DNA from: a virus
Virus record (IMG/VR): IMGVR_UViG_3300044825_000094
Span: 1-21,417 of that record
Length of the DNA: 21,417 bases
Strand: one strand, 5' to 3'
Part shown: one piece after another, positions 1 through 5,970 of the stretch
Layout: each line of letters starts with the position of its first letter
How positions within the stretch are numbered: the stretch's first letter is position 1
The notes under the pieces: model-generated
Database searches by the model: none
Told to the model about the DNA's origin: nothing
Seen by the model: only the letters and a program-made list of their open reading frames with translations
Translations under genes and position numbers: made by a program

Positions 1-39
1 GTATCCGTGCATTTTTGCTAGGGAAAAAACGCATTTGTT
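1..39. other. Left edge with imperfect AT hairpin
   Basis: There is no convincing gene in these 39 bases. Positions 8-16 and 24-33 form an imperfect inverted repeat: TGC, a mismatched A/C, then a T run pairing with an A run, around the loop GCTAGGG. On the minus strand an ATG at 34-32 opens 11 codons (MRFFPSKNARI) that run off the window without a clear ribosome binding site. It could be the start of a truncated gene, a terminator-like element after the last gene, or part of a genome end. None of these can be decided from this edge. Confidence 0.3.
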
Positions 40-297
40 TTAAGTTTGTGCGCTAATAATGACATAAAGATCACCGGTGCCAGATTCGGTGACTGCCCAA
101 AGAGTGTCACCTTCAAACACCGTCAGACGGATCTCATCGCCATTATCCATTAAGTACCCGTTGCCGAAAGTAACCCCTTCACCGCCGATGTGACACGCTT
201 GCTTTGCGTGCAACAAGACATCGCGCCGAACATTGTCGGTATCTACGATTCTTTGACTCGTTGTCGTGACTGTAATGTGTTTAGCTAAGACTGACAT
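40..297 (-). CDS. Small beta-rich decoration-like or head-fibre-like protein
   Basis: This 85-residue protein starts at MSVLAKHITV. The ATG at 297 is preceded by AAGGAA with 7-nt spacing, which argues against the longer frame starting at 357. It reads as short alternating beta strands: a VTVTTT-type opening, an RRDVLL segment, a HIGGEGVTFGNGYLMDNG turn, then an LTVFEGDTLWAVTESG strand pair. This pattern (a strand ending in RR, a 'GG.GVT..NGY.L..G' turn, and a 'G..LWAV' strand) is common in short structural or decoration proteins of phages. It overlaps the 3' end of the glycosyltransferase gene by 17 bp, so the two are probably co-translated. No catalytic motif is visible. The role is inferred from fold-like resemblance only. 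Its position far from the capsid genes is unusual for a decoration protein, so an adhesin or tail accessory role remains possible. Confidence 0.5.
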   Translation of the reverse strand: MSVLAKHITVTTTSQRIVDTDNVRRDVLLHAKQACHIGGEGVTFGNGYLMDNGDEIRLTVFEGDTLWAVTESGTGDLYVIISAQT

Positions 298-1024
298 CTT
301 GGACTTCCTTATCGGTTGAGTGATGTCTCGGTAGGTTAAATCTGCGGAAATCCGCATGATGTTCTTTGGTCATCCAGAAGCGTCGCTCGTGTGCTAACTG
401 CACTCCCGTATGAGCCCATATCTTATAGCCGAATGACTTGGCTCGAAGGCAAAAGAGCAGATCTTCTCCGACCCATTGACCTCCGAGTGGCATGTCTTGG
501 AAGAATCCCCAGTTCGCCTGTTGATGCACCTCATCAGCCTCTTTGCGGAAGCGATTCAGAACGCTTCGATGAATCAGTAAGCAACCCGTCCCAGCCGCAT
601 CAATCTCGATGATCTTGTCATCCTCGTACTCATGCACCGCATAAAGGCCACCATTCTCAGCTCTGCGGAAGATGCACGGCACGGGCTCAGGATAGATAGC
701 GCCCTCGACTTCCCACGCGCCATGAACCACGCCGCTCACTATCTGGCGCTCTTTGGCGTCTGCTGCACCGATTAGCTTCTTAAAGCCCTCGATGGTCAGG
801 ATCTCATCGGTGTCAATCATGAGCAACCAGTCATCCTTTGTCTTGTCCAAAAAGGTCGAGACAACTTGATTGCGAAGTCGTGAGATAACCCCAGAGCCCT
901 GCAAGCTAATCAACTGACCTAACTGCCTTTGGCTTCTGGCGATGTCAAGGATGCTCGTCATGAACATGGTCGCCACTTGTCCCGGCGAGCAGATGCCGAT
1001 TGTTACCTTTTCAGTCTCTCTCAT
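281..1024 (-). CDS. GT-A-type glycosyltransferase
   Basis: This 247-residue protein has a nucleotide-sugar transferase (GT2-like, GT-A fold) layout. The N-terminal strand VTIGICSPGQV is followed by an SRLRNQVV helix and the segment WLLMIDTDEIL, in which D71-x-D73 is the expected metal and UDP-sugar binding DxD. Later come GTGCLLIHRSVL, a GEDLLFCLRAKSFGYKIW segment (the family's acceptor/base region, with an E-D pair) and a histidine-rich tail. The ATG has an AAGGGA Shine-Dalgarno 4 nt upstream, and the gene begins 8 bp after the transglycosylase-like gene. There is no membrane segment, so it is probably a cytosolic enzyme acting on phage DNA, phage proteins or host glycans. The substrate cannot be inferred. 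It is the third sugar transferase in the window, distant from the pair at 5971-7586. Confidence 0.75.
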   Translation of the reverse strand: MRETEKVTIGICSPGQVATMFMTSILDIARSQRQLGQLISLQGSGVISRLRNQVVSTFLDKTKDDWLLMIDTDEILTIEGFKKLIGAADAKERQIVSGVVHGAWEVEGAIYPEPVPCIFRRAENGGLYAVHEYEDDKIIEIDAAGTGCLLIHRSVLNRFRKEADEVHQQANWGFFQDMPLGGQWVGEDLLFCLRAKSFGYKIWAHTGVQLAHERRFWMTKEHHADFRRFNLPRHHSTDKEVQDVSLS

Positions 1025-1032
1025 GATGTCCC

Positions 1033-1494
1033 TTAGTGGTAGTTATTCTTTTGAAAGAATCTTAGTGCTTTGCATTGAGAACCGTAGCGATGAAGGTTAT
1101 AGCGGATTCCCCACTCAACTTGTTTGAATCCATCCACCGTTGCCAGATATTTCGACCTTCCTTGCGGAATGCCGAAGTGCGATCCATTTCGAGCGCTTGG
1201 CGACCAACGACTTTCCTTTTCATAAAGCTCAACAAGGCAGATGAACTCATCCCAATCTTTAAGGATGTTATGAGCGTGTAGTTTGTAGTTCATCTCATGA
1301 TGCTTCCAGCTCGAACCTGTGGCATTTAATGGCAATAGAAGGCTGAAAGTGATAGCGGTAGCGAACACGAATAGAGCTCGCCCCAAAGATTCGTGTCTCG
1401 TTCCTCCGGTGTCTTTCAGCCGGAGGCGAGTCCGAATCGTACTGGGCTCGTCAAGTCCATTAACAAAACCGCAGGTCAGACGGCGTGTCGTCAT
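1033..1494 (-). CDS. Secreted transglycosylase/lysozyme-like protein
   Basis: The protein has 153 residues. Residues 39-60 (ALFVFATAITFSLLLPLNA) form a hydrophobic stretch that fits a signal anchor or signal peptide, preceded by an arginine-rich N-terminus. Residues 82-153 resemble the lysozyme-like domain of actinobacterial secreted muralytic proteins (aggregation-promoting-factor C-terminal type): YEKESRW with E94 as the likely catalytic glutamate, then FGIPQG, an EWGIRYNLHRYGS segment, and the terminal 'CKAL..FQKNNYH', which corresponds to the usual '..A..H......W/Y' ending. The start at 1494 is supported by an ATGA overlap with the methyltransferase stop. It may cleave host peptidoglycan during lysis or alter the wall during infection. 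It lies 6.4 kb from the M15 lysin and the holins, so it is not part of the lysis cassette. The long N-terminal arm before the hydrophobic segment is odd for a signal peptide; a downstream non-ATG start is possible. Confidence 0.65.
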   Translation of the reverse strand: MTTRRLTCGFVNGLDEPSTIRTRLRLKDTGGTRHESLGRALFVFATAITFSLLLPLNATGSSWKHHEMNYKLHAHNILKDWDEFICLVELYEKESRWSPSARNGSHFGIPQGRSKYLATVDGFKQVEWGIRYNLHRYGSQCKALRFFQKNNYH

Positions 1495-1931
1495 CGTATT
1501 TTTCCCCAGTCAGTTTTTTTAAGAGCTTCGATATTAGATTCACCAAAAGCACAAACAGCCACTCGCCAACGCATAATCACCGGATTGCCCGAAGCTCCAA
1601 CAAACTTCATGTTTGGACGCATATAAACCCAAGCAGCCTCACTATTCCATAAACGATTCATCCACTTGCCATTAGAAGCCAAAGGCACCAAACAGACACC
1701 ATTTTGATGATCTAGCCACTTATCCATAAAGGGCGTAATATCGCTAAACGGTGGATTCATCCAAACTCGACCAAACCATTCTTTTTCAAGACTGTTATCT
1801 TCGACCGTGTAACGATGCTTTGCCGGGACAATGATTAGATCATCGTAAGAACTGCAAACATCTAAATCAAAGTGCAGTCCAAGATCATCAAAAACCCATT
1901 GTGGCGTGTAACACTCATCATTTTTTGCCAT
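1491..1931 (-). CDS. Dam-type DNA N6-adenine methyltransferase
   Basis: This 146-residue protein matches the phage DNA N-6-adenine-methyltransferase family (phage Dam, PF05869 type). It opens with NDECYTPQWVFDDL, followed by FDLDVCSSYDD (the 'D.C..' S-adenosylmethionine pocket region) and VWMNPPFSD, where N59-P-P-F62 is the catalytic (D/N)PP(Y/F) motif. The late GNPVIMRWRVAVCAF strand completes the domain. It is somewhat short for the family but has all core motifs. The start at ATG 1931 is preferred over the longer frame because it sits in a TAATG overlap with the 32-residue zinc-ribbon gene upstream. No partner restriction enzyme is visible, although a PD-(D/E)XK nuclease gene lies just upstream. 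It likely modifies phage DNA against host restriction; the target sequence is unknown. Confidence 0.85.
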   Translation of the reverse strand: MAKNDECYTPQWVFDDLGLHFDLDVCSSYDDLIIVPAKHRYTVEDNSLEKEWFGRVWMNPPFSDITPFMDKWLDHQNGVCLVPLASNGKWMNRLWNSEAAWVYMRPNMKFVGASGNPVIMRWRVAVCAFGESNIEALKKTDWGKIR

Positions 1932-2029
1932 TACGAAGCCAAGTCTTTCGGATAACACCGTTCACAAATCTCTCGATCATGAACCCAAGCACCGCACATA
2001 AGGCAGCGTCTAATCTTGCGTTCTTCCAT
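1931..2029 (-). CDS. 32-residue zinc-ribbon mini-protein
   Basis: This gene is very short. The protein begins MEERKIRR and contains CLMC at residues 9-12 and CERC at residues 22-25, followed by YPKDLAS. The two CxxC pairs, 9 residues apart, form a compact zinc-binding knuckle. The ORF overlaps the nuclease gene by 20 bp, and its TAA stop overlaps the methyltransferase ATG as TAATG, the same coupling used at six other junctions here. That supports real translation despite its size. The Shine-Dalgarno is weak (GAGTGGAT). The function is unknown; a DNA- or protein-binding accessory to the neighbouring nuclease or methyltransferase is only inference. Confidence 0.7.
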   Translation of the reverse strand: MEERKIRRCLMCGAWVHDREICERCYPKDLAS

Positions 2030-2357
2030 ATCCACTCGCTTTCAAAAGATAGATCAAGTCATCGAAGGTAACAATCGCCATAAAGTCACCGACGGAGGAT
2101 TCCCCTTGCCCGTCGATACGCATAACGACTACTCCGAGTCCAGTCTCTTTTCGTCGATTTCTAATCTGTTTGATAGCAGCCAAAGGACTGAATCCCTTGC
2201 GTGCTTTGACCTCGAAATCAATGCCGGTAACGCCACGAATGTCGCTGCCAGCAGCCGAAGAACTCGTTGCGTGCGCGGTAATGAAGCCGTTATTAACCAG
2301 ATATTGCGCAACCAATATTTCAGTTTCACGACCGCGCCTTCGCCTGTGCTGTGTCAT
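2010..2357 (-). CDS. PD-(D/E)XK nuclease, Holliday-junction-resolvase-like
   Basis: The 115-residue protein begins MTQHRRRRGRETEILVAQYL. It has the arrangement of small archaeal-type resolvase or VRR-like nucleases: E11/E13 in the first helix, then ATSSSAAGSDIRGV with D39, then IDFEVKARKG giving E49-x-K51. D39 and E49-x-K51 are the expected metal-binding and catalytic residues. The remainder (IKQIRNRRKETGLGVVVMRIDG) fits the helix and strand that follow in the fold. In phages such proteins resolve branched DNA before packaging or act in recombination. It sits between two zinc mini-protein genes in the replication-like cluster, and its 3' end overlaps the next one by 20 bp. A structure-specific nuclease is likely, but whether it cuts junctions or other branched DNA is not visible. 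Confidence 0.8.
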   Translation of the reverse strand: MTQHRRRRGRETEILVAQYLVNNGFITAHATSSSAAGSDIRGVTGIDFEVKARKGFSPLAAIKQIRNRRKETGLGVVVMRIDGQGESSVGDFMAIVTFDDLIYLLKASGYGRTQD

Positions 2358-2375
2358 AGCCGGTGAGCATAGTCT

Positions 2376-2573
2376 CTAATGCCAGCCAACGGCTCGACAC
2401 TCTTCGCATGTCCAAAAGATTGCTTCACCATCTCGGCTGATGAGTTTTCCACCTGTTCGTTCCTGTGGCTTGTTGCAGACATCGCAAAAAGTCCAGACAA
2501 ACTCACGCGGCTGTTCATCGCCTTCCATGCTGATGCCTGATCGATCTGGGAAGAACATGTGTAGCTCACCCAT
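2376..2573 (-). CDS. Small zinc-ribbon protein
   Basis: This 65-residue protein carries CDVC at residues 30-33 and CEEC at 56-59, a zinc-ribbon pair separated by ERTGGKLISRDGEAIFWT, which reads as a beta hairpin. The ATG is preceded by an excellent AAGGAGA site 6 nt away, lying inside the last codons of the preceding gene, so it should be strongly translated. The stop of the preceding gene is 3 bp away. No enzymatic motif is visible. It could be a DNA-binding or host-takeover factor. The role is unknown. Confidence 0.7.
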   Translation of the reverse strand: MGELHMFFPDRSGISMEGDEQPREFVWTFCDVCNKPQERTGGKLISRDGEAIFWTCEECRAVGWH

Positions 2574-2576
2574 GAT

Positions 2577-3275
2577 TTATCTCCTTGGTATCTCAAAAAA
2601 GCCGTGAGAACCCTGCACCCACCATAGGGCGCCATCTTTCAACGGCCGTTTGTCCCGTGTCTCAGAGCATTTCTCTGATTTCTCTTTAGCGATGCAGAAG
2701 CTCGCTTTCCATGCTTTGCCAGTCTTGGCAACGCCTTCCCGGATGCTCATCACGCCGTGCCGGCATGACAAGTCATCCGAGATGGCCTCAGCGCCCAACG
2801 ACTCTTTCAGGAAGGAGACTGTTTTCGAGTCGTCCCAGAGAGGCACGCTGGATGCCTCGACGACCGTAGGCAAAGGATCCTCAGCTTCGATGCGCCCGAA
2901 GCTCGACGGAAGATCCTCTGCGGTAGTCGCCGAAGGTTTGGTTTGACTTGCTACTTGTTTCATCGATTCTTTTGTTGCGGTCTTTGCAGAAGCTTTCAGC
3001 AAGATGATGGCTCTGGCGACTGCGCTGGTCGCACAATCTTCGACATACCATCGCTGCATGTTTTTCGGATATTCATCACGCTTGCCACGAGCCCAGTTCC
3101 TTACGGCTGGAAGTTTGTCATTCCAAGTGCGATACAGGTCACACCTAAACAACACCTCACCATTGACCGCATCAAAATGCTCACGGTCAATCAGAATCGA
3201 ACCATCCGGAAACTCTGACTGAAACCAGCGATTCAGACTGGCTGCATCCTCGTAATCGTCAAGATTCCATGCCAT
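2577..3275 (-). CDS. Putative ssDNA-binding/annealing-like protein with C-terminal zinc motif
   Basis: This 232-residue protein has two parts. Residues 1-100 (AWNLDDYEDAASLNRWF..., then YPKNMQRWYVEDCATSAVARAIILL) contain a 'TSA..RAI.LL' helix reminiscent of Erf/Sak-type annealing proteins, which have a comparable 'T.A.RYAL...G' helix. A low-complexity linker rich in Ala, Thr, Ser and Pro follows. The C-terminal domain runs from CRHGVMSIREG through KTGKAWKASFC to EKC and ends in a WWVQGSHGFFEI strand: a Cys/His-rich zinc module of a kind I recognise at the C-terminus of phage DNA-metabolism proteins. ATG 3275 is chosen over the TTG one codon upstream because GAGG lies 8 nt before it. Its place beside the prim-pol and resolvase genes fits DNA replication or recombination. 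The annealing assignment is inference and could be wrong. Confidence 0.5.
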   Translation of the reverse strand: MAWNLDDYEDAASLNRWFQSEFPDGSILIDREHFDAVNGEVLFRCDLYRTWNDKLPAVRNWARGKRDEYPKNMQRWYVEDCATSAVARAIILLKASAKTATKESMKQVASQTKPSATTAEDLPSSFGRIEAEDPLPTVVEASSVPLWDDSKTVSFLKESLGAEAISDDLSCRHGVMSIREGVAKTGKAWKASFCIAKEKSEKCSETRDKRPLKDGALWWVQGSHGFFEIPRR

Positions 3276-3531
3276 CAATCTGCCTCATTCCTCTCGCGTA
3301 TTCCTGCATTTGTTTGAAAGTCCAGATAGAGCCGTCTGGCCATGTTTGATACTCATTGGCGCACGGCTGGCAATATCCTCGCCTAAATCCTTTGTTAATC
3401 GTCTCTGAGACGGTAATCCAGACCGCCATGATTTGAGCGCGATGGTGCCAAGTGCCGTCTTTGAGTTTTCCATAACGCACTTTGCAGGGGTCGCACCAAA
3501 TACGACGGTCTGAGTTTTTATAGATCGCCAT
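3259..3531 (-). CDS. Zinc-binding small protein, two CxxC pairs
   Basis: This 90-residue protein has CDPC at residues 13-16 and CQPC at 54-57, about 40 residues apart, with a basic aromatic segment between them (RYGKLKDGTWHHRAQIMAVW). The C-terminus (YQTWPDGSIWTFKQMQEYARGM) looks helical. The layout fits a zinc ribbon with a long insertion, as seen in many phage accessory proteins. It overlaps the genes on both sides by 14-17 bp, so it belongs to the same transcript. The function is unknown. It is one of several cysteine-pair proteins in the 1.9-3.5 kb cluster. Confidence 0.65.
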   Translation of the reverse strand: MAIYKNSDRRIWCDPCKVRYGKLKDGTWHHRAQIMAVWITVSETINKGFRRGYCQPCANEYQTWPDGSIWTFKQMQEYARGMRQIDGMES

Positions 3532-3841
3532 CCTCGTCCTCGTGATCGCATTCGTTTGATTGAATGAGATCAGGAATCATGCCGAGATAAGCAATCGCAT
3601 CGATGTAATGGTCAAGTTTTCTCGGTGATTCGACGGAGCGCATGAGCTTGGTAATGACCATGATTCCGGCCACTTGGTCCGAACTGACATGCACTCCAAG
3701 ATAGGCGCTTATTCCCATCGCTATTCGTGCAAGGTTATCCTCATAATGGCCATAATCTGCGCCACGCTGGAAAATAATCTCACTTGCCGAATCGAACAAC
3801 ATTTGAGGATTTGTGCGCGTTTTCTGCGAGTCTCTTTCCAT
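3518..3841 (-). CDS. DUF6378-like phage protein
   Basis: This 107-residue protein contains the block ASEIIFQRGADYGHYEDNLARIAMGISAYLGV, then DQVAGIMVITKLMRSVESPRKLDHYIDAIAYLGMI. This 'R..YG....N..RI...W/ISAYLG....D......KL.R......DHYID...Y' arrangement is that of a widespread phage family (DUF6378) with an all-helical fold that I associate loosely with MazG-like nucleotide pyrophosphohydrolases; no enzymatic activity can be read from it. The C-terminus is acidic (ECDHEDEDGDL). The ATG has AAGGGG 7 nt upstream. It overlaps the preceding membrane-protein gene by 62 bp, which is long but consistent with the strong start site. Confidence 0.7.
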   Translation of the reverse strand: MERDSQKTRTNPQMLFDSASEIIFQRGADYGHYEDNLARIAMGISAYLGVHVSSDQVAGIMVITKLMRSVESPRKLDHYIDAIAYLGMIPDLIQSNECDHEDEDGDL

Positions 3842-3965
3842 CTTTCCACCCCTTCCAGTACCAATGCTCGGTAAAAGCAGTATAGAGAATGAGTAAGACT
3901 GGCAAAGAAAGGAAAATGATGGTGTAGTAAATCGCTATGGGATCAAAGCTGATCGCAGTCATCAT
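3780..3965 (-). CDS. Single-span membrane protein
   Basis: This 61-residue protein has one long hydrophobic segment, about residues 9-30 (PIAIYYTIIFLSLPVLLILYT), followed by a WYWKGWKDGKRLAENAHK tail that is basic and would lie in the cytoplasm if the N-terminus is outside. The start ATG overlaps the prim-pol stop as ATGA. No family is recognised. Small single-span proteins in early phage clusters can act in superinfection exclusion or host membrane modification, but nothing here shows which. Confidence 0.6.
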   Translation of the reverse strand: MMTAISFDPIAIYYTIIFLSLPVLLILYTAFTEHWYWKGWKDGKRLAENAHKSSNVVRFGK

Positions 3966-4477
3966 GCACCCTTCTTGACAAAGCTCATCGGTACTTCGAC
4001 GGGCTCTCGGTCATCGATGACGGTGTAGCGCTGACCGTTTGGATGCTCACTCGGAGCTGCGACGACATATCCTCGATGCTTAATATCGACACCTTGCCAG
4101 AGGGTTCCCGGAAAACGCATCGACGGATGAGCTTTGTAGTAGAGATGCAAACCGTCACCTGTTTTAACGGTGTAAGTAGCAGGAAAGAACTCGTTAAGCG
4201 CTCCACCATTTCGAAAGTCGATATCGACCACGACAAGGTTTGAAGCGATGCATGAGATTCCAAGATTGGCGATGGGATCTCGGTAAAACCACTCCATGAT
4301 TTTGTATTCATCGGTAGTCGCATCTAAATAAGCGCGACGAATCAAGTTGTGATTGGGTTCTTTTGAGCGCGGCGCGACCGGCATGACTGACCATCCGCGA
4401 CGAGCATAGGCTAAAGCTGCGTCAAGCCATCGTTGATCGGCTGGCTCGACTGGCGGTTCGAGTAGTTGAAGGCTCAT
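3962..4477 (-). CDS. Stand-alone prim-pol domain primase
   Basis: This 171-residue protein matches the bifunctional DNA primase/polymerase N-terminal domain (prim-pol, PF09250 type; archaeo-eukaryotic primase fold). Residues 20-40 (ALAYARRGWSVMPVAPRSKEP) are the typical entry helix and strand. VVVDIDFRNG holds the metal-binding D85-x-D87. TGDGLHLYYK has the conserved H111. VDIKHRGYVVAAPS (130-143) carries the third acid, D131, and the glycine turn. The protein ends straight after the domain, with none of the helicase or C-terminal primase regions that often follow. The ATG at 4477 overlaps the upstream stop as ATGA, and the longer frame to 4579 has no family resemblance. It probably makes primers, or short DNA, for phage replication, relying on host helicase and polymerase. 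Confidence 0.85.
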   Translation of the reverse strand: MSLQLLEPPVEPADQRWLDAALAYARRGWSVMPVAPRSKEPNHNLIRRAYLDATTDEYKIMEWFYRDPIANLGISCIASNLVVVDIDFRNGGALNEFFPATYTVKTGDGLHLYYKAHPSMRFPGTLWQGVDIKHRGYVVAAPSEHPNGQRYTVIDDREPVEVPMSFVKKGA

Positions 4478-4689
4478 GCTGAGACCTCCGCGCCGTTGCG
4501 AGTTAGGCGGTCTATGGCATTTTCTAGTTGAGATATTGCATTTTTCAAAGCCCTTACAGCGATGCCTCGCTCCGTCCATTGAATGTGAACATTTCGGCTT
4601 TTTGATTGCAAGTAAATCTCTGCTTTTTTGATTTGTGCATCGGCAATCTGTAAATGTCTTGCGACTGTCGAATCGTTATTGTGAATCAT
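4474..4689 (-). CDS. Small helical protein of unknown function
   Basis: This 71-residue protein is largely charged and helical, with a heptad-like region from RHLQIADAQIKKAEIYLQSK and a second from VRALKNAISQLENAIDRLTR, suggesting a helical hairpin or coiled coil. The ATG has AAGGGA about 5 nt upstream, and this is the first gene after a 245-bp non-coding gap, so it is the likely start of the early transcript. Its stop overlaps the prim-pol start. It could be a regulator or replication accessory. No domain is recognised. Confidence 0.6.
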   Translation of the reverse strand: MIHNNDSTVARHLQIADAQIKKAEIYLQSKSRNVHIQWTERGIAVRALKNAISQLENAIDRLTRNGAEVSA

Positions 4690-4743
4690 TTGTGTCCCTT
4701 TCGTGAAGCTACTGGGTTCGCCTCACTTCCATAACGGTAACAC

Positions 4744-4788
4744 TTTCGGGCAGTTTTGGAAGCATTTCGGCAAGTTTTTTGCAGTTTT
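4744..4788. repeat. Short phased direct repeats upstream of the early cluster
   Basis: TTTCGGGCAGTTTT at 4744-4757 is followed by TTTCGGCAAGTTTT at 4765-4778, starting 21 bp later, and by TTGCAGTTTT at 4779-4788. The GCA cores fall at 4750, 4770 and 4781, close to two and then one helical turn apart. This spacing puts them on the same face of the DNA, as for repressor operators or origin iterons. The repeats are short and imperfect, and the region is T-rich, so chance is not excluded. Confidence 0.4.
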
Positions 4789-4837
4789 CTATCATTTATT
4801 TTCTAACCGTCTAGTTAAGGTTGAGGGTATGCCAGAA

Positions 4838-4865
4838 AAAGCCCTGTAAGGCTATTAGAGGCTTT
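4838..4865 (-). terminator. Terminator-like stem-loops after the phosphoesterase
   Basis: On the minus strand, downstream of the stop at 4935, AAAGCC and GGCTTT (plus-strand 4838-4843 and 4860-4865) pair around a 16-base loop. An inner AGCC/GGCT alternative is followed directly by a short T run. A second hairpin, GGCTC-TAG-GAGCC, lies at 4909-4921 and is followed by TTT. The stems are short and the T tracts modest, so this is a weak intrinsic terminator call based on position at the end of a gene cluster. Confidence 0.4.
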
Positions 4866-4934
4866 GAAATAGCAGATAAGGTAAGGCGGTCAAGAATGGC
4901 ATTTGAAAGGCTCCTAGAGCCCTTCTAAGGCTTT

Positions 4935-5684
4935 TTAGCCGTATGTTTTGCCCTCTACTATGAATGACCCGTCACGCTCAATAGGGATAGCGACTGGCTG
5001 AATAGCCTTGCCCTTGATGTATATCAGGCCAAAGCCCTTCTGCCAGTTGAAGGTTCCTTTGGTGTAAAAGGCTTTCGTCTCGTCCATGACATGCCCGACT
5101 TCTAGGCCGAAGGTGCGGTTCGTAATCTTGCCTCCGCTAGAGGTCGTATGCCATGACACGCCAAGACGATGCGTGTGACCGCAGACTATTGAAAGGCCGT
5201 GACGCTTACTGGCCTCCAATGCGGTGGCTCCGGCTTGATGCTTAATGGGTTGTTCATCGCCATGCACCATTACGGCAGTCTCATGAAACTGATAAGGCTT
5301 GCGATGGTAGGTAATGCCGAGTTCTTTCAGTCCTAAGAACTGTTCATATTCAAGCTCTGGCAAGCCGATAAGACCGGGCAGACGAAGGCTCATGGCCTTA
5401 TAGAGACGGTCGCCATGATTAGACCGGGATAGGTGTTTAACCTGTAAGTCATAAAGAATCTCACGGCATCGATCACGGTCTTTGCCGATAGTGCCTGACC
5501 ATTCATCCCGACCGGATGACCAACGGCTTATTGTCTGGAGATCTAGCTCATCTCCTACGCAAAGGACATCATCCGGCTTATAGCGCCGAATAAAGGCCGA
5601 AAGGTTGCGGATGGCTTTGGCATCTTCAAAGGGTGCCTGAATGTCGGAGATGACGACAATGCGCTTAATCTTCGTCCTCATCAT
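4935..5684 (-). CDS. Calcineurin-like metallophosphoesterase
   Basis: This 249-residue protein shows the metallophosphatase motif series: VVISDIQAPF (D14, with Q in place of the common H), LCVGDELD (D45), SRSNHGDRL (N89-H90, a variant of GNHD), MVHGDEQ (H141) and VCGHTHRLG (H170, H172). These residues would bind a two-metal centre. The Q at the DxH position is a noticeable substitution but occurs in phage members. ATG 5684 (or 5681) is preferred to the TTG at 5699 because the family begins just before the IKRIVVISD strand. The Shine-Dalgarno is poor, and the gene overlaps the previous gene by 20 bp, suggesting translational coupling. The substrate may be a nucleotide, nucleic acid end or phosphoprotein, and cannot be told. 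Confidence 0.8.
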   Translation of the reverse strand: MMRTKIKRIVVISDIQAPFEDAKAIRNLSAFIRRYKPDDVLCVGDELDLQTISRWSSGRDEWSGTIGKDRDRCREILYDLQVKHLSRSNHGDRLYKAMSLRLPGLIGLPELEYEQFLGLKELGITYHRKPYQFHETAVMVHGDEQPIKHQAGATALEASKRHGLSIVCGHTHRLGVSWHTTSSGGKITNRTFGLEVGHVMDETKAFYTKGTFNWQKGFGLIYIKGKAIQPVAIPIERDGSFIVEGKTYG

Positions 5685-5943
5685 CTTCGTAAGGCTCAAA
5701 GATTTCCTCGTTATCGTTATGGCGAGGAATGATTTCCTTCCAGAAATCCACGATTGTCTCTTGGGCGACCCATCGAGCCTTGTCTTTGTCGTAGCCTTGT
5801 CGGATTAAAGCAGATTCAAGCTCGACGAAATAACATGCTAGGCGGTCTATGGCGGTCAAAGGTGTGCGCTTATCGCGTTGAGCAGATAGCTCTTTGCGAC
5901 GCCTGATTTTGGCCTTCTCGGCCTTAGTGAGTCTCTTAGCCAT
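5665..5943 (-). CDS. Charged small protein of unknown function
   Basis: This 92-residue protein has a strongly basic N-terminus (MAKRLTKAEKAKIRRRKEL), a central helical part (LACYFVELESALIRQGYDKDKARWVAQETIVDFW) and a very acidic end (EEIFEPYEDDEDED). Charge polarity of this kind suits a nucleic-acid or protein-binding adaptor. AGGGGG sits about 6 nt before the ATG. It lies between the GT10 gene (27-bp gap) and the phosphoesterase, with which it overlaps. No family is recognised. Confidence 0.55.
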   Translation of the reverse strand: MAKRLTKAEKAKIRRRKELSAQRDKRTPLTAIDRLACYFVELESALIRQGYDKDKARWVAQETIVDFWKEIIPRHNDNEEIFEPYEDDEDED

Positions 5944-5970
5944 GACACCCCCTAGCAGTCGCAGATTTTA

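Larger units (their letters stand above)
4690..4934. other. 245-bp non-coding gap between operons
   Basis: This is the longest gene-free stretch. No ORF of useful length with a start signal is present on either strand. The right part (about 4838-4932) holds two terminator-like stem-loops for the upstream genes and three copies of AAGGCT (4848, 4907, 4927). The left part (4744-4788) holds T-rich repeats built on GCAGTTTT. The minus-strand region 4690-4800 is where a promoter for the 4689 gene would be expected, but no convincing -35/-10 pair could be fixed by eye. It is the best candidate for the early promoter, operator or replication origin. Confidence 0.5.

Noticed and set aside
2354-2635. 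93-residue minus-strand frame overlapping the zinc-ribbon and nuclease genes
   Set aside because: It is out of frame with the cysteine-pair gene that has an excellent Shine-Dalgarno, and shows no domain.
4690-4800. Specific sigma-70 promoter for the early cluster
   Set aside because: Candidate TTGCCG and TATGGA hexamers exist on the minus strand but do not have acceptable spacing to each other, so no promoter is claimed.
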